From positions 186,001 through 250,000 of the forward strand of contig JAGLBA010000001.1 of NCBI GenBank assembly GCA_018260475.1: 64,000 nucleotides of DNA. Reading direction: 5' to 3'. Origin of the DNA: Chryseobacterium sp. GTDB taxonomy: Bacteria > Bacteroidota > Bacteroidia > Flavobacteriales > Weeksellaceae. The position numbers and the translations under genes were made by a program. Positions 25,811 to 35,065 of this stretch are shown here, one piece after another. Position 1 is the stretch's first letter, and the number at the start of each line of letters is the position of its first letter. A model generated the notes under the pieces. The model did no database searches, had not been told where the DNA came from, and saw only the letters and a program-made list of their open reading frames with translations.

Positions 25811-25996
25811 ATGGAAAAAGAAAAGGCAATTTTTATCGTCGCGGCAGTAGGCATCATTGGAGTTTTTGGAATTTTTGCATTGAGAAGGCTTCTCACAAAA
25901 ACGAATAATGACGATAGTGAACAAATTTACCAGTTTCAAAGCAGACAGCGCGAGCAGGAAGATTCCCACGGCATAGAATATTACTCCGTCAGGTAA
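25811..25996 (+). CDS. Small single-pass membrane protein, hypothetical
   Basis: A 61-codon open frame starts MEKEKAIFIVAAVGIIGVFG, continues with IFALRRLL and ends in a polar tail (NDDSEQIYQFQSRQREQEDS). The layout is one hydrophobic helix with an Arg-rich cytoplasmic edge and an acidic/Gln-rich tail. It begins at the left edge of an AT-rich promoter-like zone (TATAATATATTAG) and is not recognisable as any family. The complementary frame on the other strand is less protein-like. Real status is uncertain. Confidence 0.4.
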   Translation: MEKEKAIFIVAAVGIIGVFGIFALRRLLTKTNNDDSEQIYQFQSRQREQEDSHGIEYYSVR

Positions 25997-26052
25997 AAAT
26001 AAAGCCGGAAATTTGCCGCTACCATGAATTTCTAATATTTAATTCAATGGCT

Positions 26053-26601
26053 TTATAAGCCGTAAACAATTCCTATATTCGGTATAAATGCTCCACCGAA
26101 AATAGATTTGTTGCTATTATATAATACATTATACATTCCGCCCAGTTGCATGTAGGTGTGTTCGCCCAATTGCTGCATATATCCGCCGCCTACATACAAC
26201 GCAGTTTCGTTTCCGGAATATTTGAAGTTATTGAATTTGTCATTTTGGTTAAAGAAAAACTCCTGAAGCATTGTGCTTGCAAAAAAATTTCTTCCAAAAT
26301 AATAGTTAACAAATGGCCCCACGCCCACGGTGGTAGAGGAAAAGTATTTGGAATTACTCCAACTGAGGTTGCCCGCTACTCCGCCTTCCATATTTTCCAT
26401 GAGTTTGTAACCTACCCGCGGTGTGATGTAGAGCGTAGTCCCGCTGCCATTACTGCCAAAAGCACCTCCAAGCCCGGCATTTCCTCCGAAAGTCCATTTG
26501 GAATTTTCGCCTCCTATTTTTGTATTTGGGATATTGGTGCCCAATTGTGCGGTGCAAAAGGTTGCGGTTACCAGCGTGAAGCAGTGTAGTAATTTTTTCA
26601 A
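26053..26601 (-). CDS. Outer-membrane beta-barrel protein, hypothetical
   Basis: The 182 residues begin with a signal peptide (MKKLLHCFTLVTATFCTAQ, cleavage after TAQ). They continue with alternating Gly/aromatic strands such as FGGNAGLGGAFGSNGSGTTL, YITPRVGYKLMENMEGG, GPFVNYYFGRNFFASTML and TALYVGGGYMQQLG, ending in an aromatic/hydrophobic terminus (IGIVYGL). This pattern fits a small 8-stranded outer-membrane barrel. No function can be inferred. The start codon is TTG (26599-26601); a promoter box 21 bases upstream and the correctly placed signal peptide support it. Confidence 0.75.
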   Translation of the reverse strand: MKKLLHCFTLVTATFCTAQLGTNIPNTKIGGENSKWTFGGNAGLGGAFGSNGSGTTLYITPRVGYKLMENMEGGVAGNLSWSNSKYFSSTTVGVGPFVNYYFGRNFFASTMLQEFFFNQNDKFNNFKYSGNETALYVGGGYMQQLGEHTYMQLGGMYNVLYNSNKSIFGGAFIPNIGIVYGL

Positions 26602-26621
26602 TTTGTGTGTTTTTGTTTAAA

Positions 26622-26629
26622 CAAATTTA
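26622..26629 (-). promoter_or_regulatory. Putative -7 promoter box for the outer-membrane protein gene
   Basis: The minus strand reads TAAATTTG, matching TAnnTTTG, 21 bases before the TTG start at 26601. This spacing fits a short leader and supports the TTG. Confidence 0.5.
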
Positions 26630-26693
26630 GCCTATATTTAATTAAAAAAAAATGCTGCGGGCGAAGCGTGAGACTTTTCAGCTGCTAATTTCA

Positions 26694-26701
26694 TATTTTT
26701 G
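26694..26701 (+). promoter_or_regulatory. Putative -7 promoter box for mnmA
   Basis: TATTTTTG matches TAnnTTTG, 32 bases ahead of the mnmA ATG. Confidence 0.45.
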
Positions 26702-26732
26702 CAAAATCATTTAACTTCATCATTTATTCATT

Positions 26733-27920
26733 ATGAAAATAGTCGTAGGACTTTCCGGCGGTGTAGATTCTAGCGTTGCCGCGTATCTCCTTCAGAAACA
26801 AGGGCATGAGGTCGTGGGACTTTTCATGCGAAACTGGAATGATGCCTCGGTGACCCTAGAGGAGGAATGCCCATGGATAGAGGATAGCAATGATGCGTTG
26901 ATGGTCGCCAAAAAACTCGGAATCTTTTTCCAAGTCATTGATATGAGCGAACTTTATAAGGAGAAAATTGTGGATTATATGTTCGATGAATATGCCAAAG
27001 GGCGCACCCCGAATCCAGATGTGCTTTGCAACAGAGAAGTCAAATTTGATGTGTTTATGAAAACAGCCTTATCCCTTGGTGCTGAGAAAGTTGCAACGGG
27101 TCATTACGCGCGCGTGACTTCTTCATTTGATGATAATGGCAAAGAAATTTTCCACCTTCTCTCCGGGAACGATAGTAATAAAGATCAATCCTATTTTTTA
27201 TGCCAACTTAATCAGGACCAGCTCAGTAGAGCGTTGTTTCCGATCGGTGAACTTACCAAACCGGAAGTTCGTGAGATTGCCAGGGAAATGGAGTTGGTAA
27301 CTGCCGACAAAAAAGATTCGCAAGGCTTGTGCTTCATTGGAAAAGTGAGTTTGCCGACTTTTCTTCAACAGCAACTTGAACCGAAGGAAGGCGAAATTGT
27401 AGAGATTTTTGATGATTTTAAAGATTTTCATACCGAAACTCCTAAATTCAAATCAAAACAGGAAGAACTGCAATACCTTTCTCAAAAAATAAACTATCAG
27501 AAATCCGACGGCAAAGTGATAGGGAAACATCCCGGTGCGCATTATTTTACTATAGGGCAAAGTAAAGGGCTCGGAATTGGCGGACACAAGGAATCTTGCT
27601 TCATCATTTCACGGGATATAGTGCATAACCTGATTTTTGTAGGTGAAGGAAAAAATTTCCCCGGACTGTACCGCAAAGCTCTAAAAATTGAAAATTCCGA
27701 TGTGCATTGGATTCGGGAGGATTTAAAACTAAAGGACGGAGAAACCATGTCCGTTCTGGCGCGAATTAGATATCGCCAAACTTTGGAATCCGCTGTGCTT
27801 CATCAGTTTGAGGATGGTCTATATATAGAATTTGAAAATCCACAGTCGGCGATTGCGGAAGGTCAGTTTGCGGCATGGTATGACGGAGAGGAACTTTTGG
27901 GCAGCGGCGTTATCGCATAG
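26733..27920 (+). CDS. mnmA: tRNA-specific 2-thiouridylase MnmA
   Basis: MnmA makes 2-thiouridine at the wobble position of Lys, Glu and Gln tRNAs using ATP and sulfur relayed from IscS or SufS. The PP-loop [13 protein letters not shown] is at residues 8-20. The first catalytic Cys is in [12 protein letters not shown] near residue 90, and the second in [16 protein letters not shown] near 197. KGLGIGGH near 275 is also present. The 395 residues include a longer than usual insertion at about 215-260 ([17 protein letters not shown]...). It is read alone and converges on mutS over an 18-base gap. Confidence 0.96.
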   Translation: MKIVVGLSGGVDSSVAAYLLQKQGHEVVGLFMRNWNDASVTLEEECPWIEDSNDALMVAKKLGIFFQVIDMSELYKEKIVDYMFDEYAKGRTPNPDVLCNREVKFDVFMKTALSLGAEKVATGHYARVTSSFDDNGKEIFHLLSGNDSNKDQSYFLCQLNQDQLSRALFPIGELTKPEVREIAREMELVTADKKDSQGLCFIGKVSLPTFLQQQLEPKEGEIVEIFDDFKDFHTETPKFKSKQEELQYLSQKINYQKSDGKVIGKHPGAHYFTIGQSKGLGIGGHKESCFIISRDIVHNLIFVGEGKNFPGLYRKALKIENSDVHWIREDLKLKDGETMSVLARIRYRQTLESAVLHQFEDGLYIEFENPQSAIAEGQFAAWYDGEELLGSGVIA

Positions 27921-27938
27921 TTTCCCGTGAAACATTTT

Positions 27939-30524
27939 CTATTGTCCAATCATTTTTTTGATTGAATTGAGTTTCATTAAGGCCTCGATCGGCGTCAGCG
28001 TATTGATGTCGATTTTCGTAAGTTCCTCACGGATATTTTCCAAAACTGGATCATCTAACTGGAAGAATGAAAGTTGCAAGTTTTCTTCTGTTATGCGTTT
28101 TATATTCTCAGAAGTTCCACTATTGTTGCGGCTCTTTTCCAAAGTTTTAAGAATTTCCGCGGCACGGTTTACGACTTTGGAAGGCATTCCTGCGAGTTTC
28201 GCCACATGAATACCGAAACTGTGTTCGCTGCCGCCGGGAAGCAGTTTGCGAAGGAAAATAATGCTGCCTTTATGCTCCTGAATGCTCACATGAAAGTTTT
28301 TTATTCTTTCAAAATTGACCGTCATTTCATTGAGTTCATGGTAGTGCGTAGCAAATAGTGTTTTCGGCTGAGTAGGATGCTGATGCAGATATTCCGCAAT
28401 CGCCCACGCGATGGAAACTCCGTCATAAGTGGAAGTTCCGCGCCCGATTTCGTCTAATAAAATCAAACTTCGGTCAGATATATTGTTAAGGATATTCGCC
28501 GCTTCATTCATCTCCACCATGAAGGTAGATTCCCCGGCGGAAATATTATCGGTCGCTCCCACACGCGTGAAAATTTTATCTAAAATCCCAATTTCGGCAT
28601 GCTTTGCCGGGACAAAACTGCCCATTTGTGCGAGCAGACAAATTATTGCCGTTTGTCTTAGTATCGCCGATTTACCCGCCATATTCGGCCCAGTTACCAT
28701 GATGATTTGCTGTGTTTCTCGGTCAAGGAATAGGTCATTTGGAATGTATTTTTCACCGAGTGGAAGAGCTTTTTCGATGATTGGGTGACGCGCTTCTTTT
28801 AAATTTAATTCAAAACCTTCCTTCAGTTCGGGGCGTGTATATCCATCATTTACAGCAAGTTCGGATAGTCCTGCCGCACAGTCCAATTCTGCAATAATCC
28901 TGGCATTTTCCTGGATATAATCAATGTAGAGCATGGTTTCCTCGCAGGCTTTTCGATAAAGTTGGTGCTCCAAAACCGCTATTTTTTCCTCCGCTCCCAG
29001 GATTTGCTCTTCATATTCTTTCAGTTCTTCGGTGATGTAGCGTTCGGCATTCACCAAGGTTTGCTTGCGAATCCATTCTTCAGGAACCTTGTCGCGGTGC
29101 GTGTTGCGGACTTCAATATAGTACCCAAAGACATTGTTAAAATCTATTTTCAGCGAGGTAATCCCTGTGCGTTCAACTTCTCGACGGCACATTTCGTCCA
29201 GAAAGCCTTTGCCCTTGGATTGTAAGTTGCGGAGTCGGTCGAGTTCTTCGGAAACCCCTTCTTTGATGACTTTCCCTTTGTTGATGTTTACCGGAAGTTC
29301 TTCGTTGAGGTTGCTTTGAAGAAATTTAATTAAATCTTCAAGATTATTCAGAGGATCCAGCCAAGCCAGCGTGTCGTGACATGGACTTAATAACTGTCTG
29401 ATTTTATGAATATTAACTAAACTTTGTCTTAGGTAGCCAAGTTCTTTTGGCGATATTTTCTCTGCGGCTAATTTTCCCATGAGCCGGTCGAGATCGGAAA
29501 TGGATTTCAGCAAACCCAACAACTCGAATTTCAGGGCGTCTTCTTTGTTTAAAAACTCAATTAAATTCAATCGGCGGTTGATTTCATTTACGGATTTTAA
29601 AGGTAAAATAATCCGCCGCCTGAGCAGCCTTCCGCCCATCGGGGTAGAAGTTTTGTCGATGATGTTCAGCAGAGACTTACCCTGCGGATGGCTTGGATAT
29701 ACGATTTCTAAGTTCCGAAGCGTGAAGTTGTCCATCAGCAAGTAATCTTCCTGCGGAATCACGGTGATGCGCGTAATGTGTTGTAAAAGTGAATGATGCG
29801 TGTCTTCTACCAAATAGGCAAAAATGGCACCTGCCGAAATAATTCCGAGGTGTAATTCCTCAATACCAAAACCCTTTAATGAAGTGGTTTTGAAATGGTT
29901 GGTGAGTTTCTCGTAGGCATAGTTTTGTTGAAATGCCCAGTCTTCCAGTTTGAAAACATTACGGTTTTTAATTTGTTCAGGGATTTGCGCGCTGCGCTGG
30001 TGGATTATTTCCGAAGGATCAAAAGTATGCACAATATGCAGAAGTTTCTCTAGATTTCCCTCTGCCACCAGGAATTCCCCGGTGGAAATATCCACGAGCG
30101 CCATGCCGTATTTTTCCTTTTCCTTGTGCAAGGAAAGCAGGAAATTATTTTTCTTAGAGTTGAGAACTTGGTCGTTGAAGGTTACGCCAGGCGTCACGAG
30201 TTCCGTTACGCCGCGCTTTACGATACCCTTCACCATTTTCGGATCCTCGAGTTGGTCGCATATGGCGACGCGAATTCCCGCACGCACCAGTTTCGGGAGG
30301 TAGGAATCTAATGAATGGTGAGGAAATCCAGCAAGTTCAATCGTTTGGCCATCCCCGCCGTTGTTCCTTTTAGTAAGGACAATTCCGAGAATTTGCGAAG
30401 TGCGTACTGCATCTGCCCCAAAAGTTTCGTAGAAATCGCCCACACGGAAAAGCAGCAACGCATCAGGATATTTCGCCTTTATCGTGTTGTACTGCGTCAT
30501 AAGCGGGGTTTCTTTCTTGGCCAT
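27939..30524 (-). CDS. mutS: DNA mismatch repair protein MutS
   Basis: MutS recognises mismatches and starts repair. The 861 residues contain domain I with the mismatch-binding FRVGDFYETFG near residue 27 (the Phe-x-Glu pair), then connector and clamp domains. The ATPase domain has Walker A GPNMAGKSAILRQ near residue 615, DNISAGESTFMVEM, Walker B LILLDEIGRGTST and THYHEL. The start at 30524 (MAKKETPLMTQYN) was chosen because an apparent extension of 70 residues upstream is hydrophobic and unlike MutS. Length is as expected. Confidence 0.96.
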   Translation of the reverse strand: MAKKETPLMTQYNTIKAKYPDALLLFRVGDFYETFGADAVRTSQILGIVLTKRNNGGDGQTIELAGFPHHSLDSYLPKLVRAGIRVAICDQLEDPKMVKGIVKRGVTELVTPGVTFNDQVLNSKKNNFLLSLHKEKEKYGMALVDISTGEFLVAEGNLEKLLHIVHTFDPSEIIHQRSAQIPEQIKNRNVFKLEDWAFQQNYAYEKLTNHFKTTSLKGFGIEELHLGIISAGAIFAYLVEDTHHSLLQHITRITVIPQEDYLLMDNFTLRNLEIVYPSHPQGKSLLNIIDKTSTPMGGRLLRRRIILPLKSVNEINRRLNLIEFLNKEDALKFELLGLLKSISDLDRLMGKLAAEKISPKELGYLRQSLVNIHKIRQLLSPCHDTLAWLDPLNNLEDLIKFLQSNLNEELPVNINKGKVIKEGVSEELDRLRNLQSKGKGFLDEMCRREVERTGITSLKIDFNNVFGYYIEVRNTHRDKVPEEWIRKQTLVNAERYITEELKEYEEQILGAEEKIAVLEHQLYRKACEETMLYIDYIQENARIIAELDCAAGLSELAVNDGYTRPELKEGFELNLKEARHPIIEKALPLGEKYIPNDLFLDRETQQIIMVTGPNMAGKSAILRQTAIICLLAQMGSFVPAKHAEIGILDKIFTRVGATDNISAGESTFMVEMNEAANILNNISDRSLILLDEIGRGTSTYDGVSIAWAIAEYLHQHPTQPKTLFATHYHELNEMTVNFERIKNFHVSIQEHKGSIIFLRKLLPGGSEHSFGIHVAKLAGMPSKVVNRAAEILKTLEKSRNNSGTSENIKRITEENLQLSFFQLDDPVLENIREELTKIDINTLTPIEALMKLNSIKKMIGQ

Positions 30525-30814
30525 CTTCTTCTCGAAATTATCTGCCAAAAATACGAATTTAAATGATGTTTGAGGATGGAAGGAGGTTATAGATTTTAAT
30601 ATGCTTAAAGTATTAACTATAAATAAAAATATAAAAAAATCAAAATTTAGTATCATTAGCGGCATGCGGAACAAGTTGCGGGAGTCCTTCTGCTCGAAAA
30701 ATCGAATCCGCATTTTACCACTAAAATGGATCATTTGGGTTAAATTAGCTGTGAAATAAAACTATTGATTGTTTGTTGAGCACGCTACGGGATTTCGGAA
30801 AATTTTATTTGGAT

Positions 30815-30822
30815 TACCTTTG
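30815..30822 (+). promoter_or_regulatory. Putative -7 promoter box for the SpoU methyltransferase gene
   Basis: TACCTTTG matches TAnnTTTG and lies only 17 bases before the TTG start codon at 30840, implying a very short leader. Confidence 0.5.
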
Positions 30823-30839
30823 TTCAAAATAATTTAGCC

Positions 30840-31373
30840 TTGACAAAGAAACTCAAACTCGAAGAACTCGGGCGCATCGATATAGAAACCTTCAAACACA
30901 CCGAAAAAATTCCGCTGGTTATTGTTTTGGATAATGTGCGCAGTATGCACAATGTGGGAGCCGTTTTTCGTACCGCCGATGCTTTTTTGATAGAAAAAAT
31001 TATCCTTTGCGGCATCACGCCACAGCCGCCGCACCGCGAAATACATAAAGCGGCATTAGGCGCCACTGAAAGTGTAGATTGGGTGTATGAGAATGACATA
31101 GAAAATACACTTATCGTCTTAAAATCAAATGGTTATACGGTAGTTGGTGTGGAACAAACTTCCGATTCTATATTAATCGATAAATTTAGCGTCATTAAAA
31201 ACAAAAAATATGCCTTAGTTCTTGGAAATGAAGTAGATGGACTGTCCGATGACACCCTCGGAGCGTATGATTTCTTTATTGAAATCCCGCAGCATGGCAC
31301 TAAGCATTCCCTAAATGTTTCGGTGTGCGGTGGCATTGTGATGTGGGAGTTTTTTCGGATTTTAAAACAATAG
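30840..31373 (+). CDS. SpoU/TrmH-family RNA 2'-O-methyltransferase
   Basis: This 177-residue SPOUT methyltransferase has VIVLDNVRSMHNVGAVFRTADAF near residues 28-50 (motif 1, N-x-GA-x-RTA). The knot that binds S-adenosylmethionine comprises ALVLGNEVDGLS near 121 and EIPQHGTKHSLNVSVCGGIVMWE near 145. The family methylates ribose in tRNA or rRNA; the target nucleotide is unknown. The start is TTG at 30840, giving KKLKLEELGRIDIETFK before the core. The next ATG would remove the first conserved motif, and a promoter box sits 17 bases upstream. Confidence 0.85.
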   Translation: MTKKLKLEELGRIDIETFKHTEKIPLVIVLDNVRSMHNVGAVFRTADAFLIEKIILCGITPQPPHREIHKAALGATESVDWVYENDIENTLIVLKSNGYTVVGVEQTSDSILIDKFSVIKNKKYALVLGNEVDGLSDDTLGAYDFFIEIPQHGTKHSLNVSVCGGIVMWEFFRILKQ

Positions 31374-31410
31374 GACATCAGAATTAATTTTTTTAAACTA
31401 AATTAGCCTG

Positions 31411-32064
31411 ATGTTTATAAAGGAATACATTTCTAAAGATTATCCTGCGTTCGGTATGTCGGCTTCTGTTGTTGAGGCATCAGAAATAGCGAAAGATTTT
31501 GGATATTCCCATGTTTTCATCAAGAAAAAGGGGAGTTTTGCCGGCGCGCTTAGTCAGTCTTTTTTAGAAGAATCTGCTGCGGAAAAGCTCGGAGATCTGG
31601 AAATCCACTTCGAGAAGTTTGCAGCGTTGGAAGATGGCGATATTCTGGATTTGGTGAAAGTCTTCTATACTTTCGGGGCGAATGTGGTGCCGATCATTAA
31701 CAAAGACGAAAAATACCTTGGCTATGTTGTTTGCGATGACCTTTTCGCTGAATTTTCGCGCTCACCATTGTTTAGCGGTGCGGGCGCGGTCCTTACGGTA
31801 CAGGTGAATAGTTTGCACTATTCCTTCACAGAAATCGCCAAGATTGTGGAGGGAAATAATGCAAAAATTTACGGTTGCTACATCAGTGCGATACACGAGG
31901 ACAGCGTGGAGATCACCATGCGCATCAGCAGCGAAAACCTGAGCTCGATAGACGAAACTTTCGAGCGGTACGGCTACCTTGTGACACACAAATCTTATCA
32001 AGACGAAAAAGAACAACTGATCCGCGACAGGTTTGGTTTTTTTCAAAAATATTTGGAATTTTAA
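31411..32064 (+). CDS. CBS-domain protein
   Basis: This 217-residue protein has two CBS motifs in its first two thirds. The segment FIKEYISKDYPAFGMSASVV at the N-terminus and VVPIINKDEKYLGYVVCDDLF near residue 100 look like the typical 'i..d.yPv...v..a' and 'vpVvd..g.l.Gvv...dll' halves. The C-terminal third resembles an ACT-like fold. Such proteins usually sense adenosyl ligands. It ends 3 bases before nadK, with which it is probably co-transcribed; NAD or ATP sensing is a guess. Confidence 0.7.
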   Translation: MFIKEYISKDYPAFGMSASVVEASEIAKDFGYSHVFIKKKGSFAGALSQSFLEESAAEKLGDLEIHFEKFAALEDGDILDLVKVFYTFGANVVPIINKDEKYLGYVVCDDLFAEFSRSPLFSGAGAVLTVQVNSLHYSFTEIAKIVEGNNAKIYGCYISAIHEDSVEITMRISSENLSSIDETFERYGYLVTHKSYQDEKEQLIRDRFGFFQKYLEF

Positions 32065-32067
32065 AGC

Positions 32068-32934
32068 ATGAAAGGCGCAATATATACTCAAAAAAATGAC
32101 CTTGATACCTTCGTATATCTCAGTAAATTCATTAGCGAGTTGAGTGCCCGCGGTGTAGGCGCAGTGGTTTATTCCGGTATGGCGGAGGCCATGGAGTTCT
32201 CTAAAGATTTTGAGGTTTTTTCAACAAAAGAAGACCTCCAGCGCCAAGAAATTGATTTCTTTTTCACTTTCGGCGGAGATGGTACAATTGTAAACTCCCT
32301 GCTTTTTGTACAAGATAGCGGAATCCCCGTGGTGGGTGTGAATACCGGCAGATTGGGTTTTCTCGCAAGTTTTACCAAAGAAAATATTTTCGAGGAGTTG
32401 GATGATATTCTCCTAGGAAAAGTGATGGTGAGCCAAAGATCTGTGATAGAAGTGACTTCCCCACGCAGCGACAAATTTTTCCCGTATGCTCTGAACGATG
32501 TTACTATTTCCCGTAAAGAAACGACCTCCATGATTACGGTGGATTCTTACATTGATGATGAATTTCTAAATGTATTTTGGGGCGATGGTGTCATTATCTC
32601 CACGCCCACGGGCTCCACGGCATATTCCCTGAGTTGTGGCGGACCGATCATCTCACCGAAAAACGAAAGCTTTGTCATCACCCCGATTGCTCCTCACAAC
32701 CTGAATGTGCGCCCACTGGTGGTGAACGATAGCGTGAATTTTCGCTTTGCCGTGGAAAGCAGGGTGCCGCAATATTCATTATCACTAGATTCCCGGCTCG
32801 TCCACATCGGAACAGATGAGGAAATTACCTTGCGAAAAGCGCCATTCAACATCAGTCTGATACAACCCAATAATCTCAGTTTTTATGAAACCATTCGCCA
32901 AAAACTTCTTTGGGGAAAAGATAAAAGGAACTGA
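32068..32934 (+). CDS. nadK: NAD kinase
   Basis: NAD kinase makes NADP from NAD and ATP. The 288-residue sequence has FTFGGDGTIVNSLLFVQDSGIPVVGVNTGRLGF near residue 66 (GGDG motif and NTGRLGFL), then LNDVTISR near 142 and GDGVIISTPTGSTAYSLSCGGPI near 173. All are fixed motifs of the family. It follows the CBS-domain gene by 3 bases and precedes fbaA by 60. Confidence 0.95.
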   Translation: MKGAIYTQKNDLDTFVYLSKFISELSARGVGAVVYSGMAEAMEFSKDFEVFSTKEDLQRQEIDFFFTFGGDGTIVNSLLFVQDSGIPVVGVNTGRLGFLASFTKENIFEELDDILLGKVMVSQRSVIEVTSPRSDKFFPYALNDVTISRKETTSMITVDSYIDDEFLNVFWGDGVIISTPTGSTAYSLSCGGPIISPKNESFVITPIAPHNLNVRPLVVNDSVNFRFAVESRVPQYSLSLDSRLVHIGTDEEITLRKAPFNISLIQPNNLSFYETIRQKLLWGKDKRN

Positions 32935-32994
32935 TTTTTTTCTTAATTTTACAAACCAATCTTTATTCAAATTTAACAAAAATATTTCAACGCT

Positions 32995-34065
32995 ATGAGC
33001 AAAATGTTTCCGGCAGGTGTTGCCACAGGACAGTTAGTTACTGATATTTTTCAGTATGCAAAAGAGAATAGATTCGCCCTCCCGGCCGTGAATGTGGTGG
33101 GATCCAGTAATGTGAACGCAACTATGGAAACTGCGGCAAAACTAAACGCCCCGGTTATTATTCAATTTTCAAACGGTGGTGCTGCATTCAATGCGGGCAA
33201 AGGCCTTAGCGCAGAAGGACAAACTGCTGCTATCCTGGGCGGCGTGGCTGGTGCAAAACACATCCACACTTTGGCAGAAGCCTATGGCGCAACCGTAGTC
33301 CTACACACCGACCACTGTGCGAAGAAACTTTTGCCTTGGATCGATGGGCTTTTGGATGCCAGCGAAGAATTTTACAAGCAAACGGGTAAATCCCTATACT
33401 CTTCTCATATGTTGGATCTTTCCGAAGAGCCGATTGAAGAAAATATGGACATCTCTTGCAAATACTTCGAAAGAATGGCGAAAATGAATATGACCCTCGA
33501 AATCGAATTGGGCGTAACCGGCGGTGAGGAAGACGGCGTAGATAACAGCGGTGTAGATTCATCCAAACTTTATACTCAGCCGGATGAAGTTGCTTATGCC
33601 TACGAAAGACTAAAACAAATCTCAAACAATTTCACCATAGCAGCGGCGTTCGGAAATGTACACGGCGTTTACAAACCGGGTAATGTGAAATTGACTCCGA
33701 AAATCCTTGATAATTCTCAGAAATATGTGAAAGAAAAATTCGGAACTGGTGATAAGCCTGTGAACTTCGTATTCCACGGTGGATCAGGTTCTTCTTTGGA
33801 AGAAATCCGCGAGGCTATTGACTATGGTGTGATTAAAATGAACATCGATACCGACTTGCAGTTTGCTTTTACAGAAGGCATCCGTGATTACATGGTAGAA
33901 AAATTGGAGTTCCTGAAAACACAAATCGGAAACCCAGAAGGCGAAGATAAACCGAACAAGAAATTCTATGACCCAAGAGTTTGGATCAGAAAAGGAGAAG
34001 AGACTTTCAGCGCAAGATTGAAACAAGCGTTTGAAGATCTTAACAATATTGATACTTTAAAATAA
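32995..34065 (+). CDS. fbaA: Fructose-bisphosphate aldolase, class II
   Basis: The zinc-dependent aldolase of glycolysis and gluconeogenesis has 356 residues. Features include FALPAVNVVGSSNVNATMETA near residue 24, VVLHTDHCAKKLLPWIDGLLDA near 101 (zinc His and catalytic Asp), ELGVTGGEEDGVDN near 170 and FVFHGGSGSSLEEIREAIDYGVIKMNIDTDLQ near 258. It has the class IIA layout, as in E. coli FbaA, rather than the shorter class IIB. It is followed by accD across a 125-base region of nested inverted repeats. Confidence 0.95.
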   Translation: MSKMFPAGVATGQLVTDIFQYAKENRFALPAVNVVGSSNVNATMETAAKLNAPVIIQFSNGGAAFNAGKGLSAEGQTAAILGGVAGAKHIHTLAEAYGATVVLHTDHCAKKLLPWIDGLLDASEEFYKQTGKSLYSSHMLDLSEEPIEENMDISCKYFERMAKMNMTLEIELGVTGGEEDGVDNSGVDSSKLYTQPDEVAYAYERLKQISNNFTIAAAFGNVHGVYKPGNVKLTPKILDNSQKYVKEKFGTGDKPVNFVFHGGSGSSLEEIREAIDYGVIKMNIDTDLQFAFTEGIRDYMVEKLEFLKTQIGNPEGEDKPNKKFYDPRVWIRKGEETFSARLKQAFEDLNNIDTLK

Positions 34066-34177
34066 ATTTTTGAATTTTTAAAATAGTTTGAGTTTTGAAT
34101 TCTGGATTTTGAGGTTATTTTCTCAAATATTGAAAATTCAAAACCCTAAATTCAAATTCGAGAAAAATTCAAAATTT
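34064..34177. repeat. Nested inverted repeats between fbaA and accD
   Basis: Two pairs of arms plus a core stem are nested. The outer arms are TTTGAATTTTT-type (34064-34079) against AAAAATTCAAAATTT (34163-34177). The inner arms are GTTTTGAATT (34092-34101) against AATTCAAAAC (34135-34144). The core stem is TTTGAG (34108-34113) against CTCAAA (34122-34127). Together they could fold into one long AT-rich hairpin in the fbaA-accD mRNA. Whether it terminates or attenuates transcription is unknown. Confidence 0.45.
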
Positions 34178-34190
34178 AACATTTCAACAA

Positions 34191-35042
34191 ATGGCATTCG
34201 ACTGGTTTAAAAGAAAAACAAAAAACATTACCACATCTACCGATGAGAAAAAGGATATCCCAAAGGGCCTTTGGCACCAGACACCCACGGGAAAAATCAT
34301 TGAGCATGAGGAACTGAAAGCGAATAATTATGTCTCTCCGGAAGATGGGTTCCATGTGCGTGTAGGGAGTCAGGAATTTTTTGCAATGCTTTTCGACGGA
34401 GAAAAGTATAAGGAACTGGATGCCAGGGTGGAAAGTGTGGATATGCTGAATTTCAAAGATACCAAGACGTATGCTGACCGCTTGAAAGATGTAAAAGCCA
34501 AAACCAAACTGAACGATTCTATCCGGAATGCAGTAGGTAAAGTGAACGGCGCCGAGATGGTGATTTCCTGTATGGATTTTGCGTTTATCGGTGGATCTTT
34601 AGGTTCTGTAATGGGCGAAAAAATCCGTCGAGCTGTGGATTATTGCATCAAACATAAACTTCCTTACATGATTATTTGTCAATCCGGCGGTGCGCGTATG
34701 CAGGAAGCAGCATTTTCACTGATGCAATTGGCTAAAGTTCAGTCGAAACTGGCACAATTGTCGGATGCGCAACAGCCATACATCGCCTATCTTTGCGACC
34801 CAACTTTTGGTGGTATCACGGCATCTTTTGCGATGACTGCGGATATTATCATCGCAGAGCCGGGTGCGCTTATCGGATTTGCCGGGCCTCGCGTGATCCG
34901 AGAAACCATCGGTCGCGACCTTCCAGAAGGCTTCCAAACATCGGAGTTTCTTTTGCAAAAGGGTTTTGTAGATTTCATATCGAAGAGAACCGAAATCAAG
35001 GAAACCGTGAGCAAGGTGGTAAGACTGTTGACGAACGCTTAA
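34191..35042 (+). CDS. accD: Acetyl-CoA carboxylase, carboxyltransferase beta subunit
   Basis: AccD with AccA transfers the carboxyl group from biotin to acetyl-CoA in fatty-acid synthesis. The 283 residues show MEKIRR-like [21 protein letters not shown] near residue 140 and the CoA-site segments [19 protein letters not shown] near 163 and [30 protein letters not shown] near 206. The N-terminal region reads [20 protein letters not shown] and lacks the four cysteines of the usual zinc ribbon; positions that are Cys in E. coli are Thr, Val or Ser. A terminator follows the stop. Confidence 0.95.
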   Translation: MAFDWFKRKTKNITTSTDEKKDIPKGLWHQTPTGKIIEHEELKANNYVSPEDGFHVRVGSQEFFAMLFDGEKYKELDARVESVDMLNFKDTKTYADRLKDVKAKTKLNDSIRNAVGKVNGAEMVISCMDFAFIGGSLGSVMGEKIRRAVDYCIKHKLPYMIICQSGGARMQEAAFSLMQLAKVQSKLAQLSDAQQPYIAYLCDPTFGGITASFAMTADIIIAEPGALIGFAGPRVIRETIGRDLPEGFQTSEFLLQKGFVDFISKRTEIKETVSKVVRLLTNA

Positions 35043-35065
35043 TTAATTTTAATTAAACTAAACAA

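Noticed and set aside
25787..25969. 60-codon minus-strand frame opposite the small membrane-protein candidate
   Set aside because: Its sequence is less protein-like than the plus-strand frame, with Cys/Asn/Lys-rich end and no start context.
30525..30734. 70-residue N-terminal extension of MutS
   Set aside because: The extension is hydrophobic and unlike MutS; the ATG at 30524 gives the standard N-terminus before the mismatch-binding domain.
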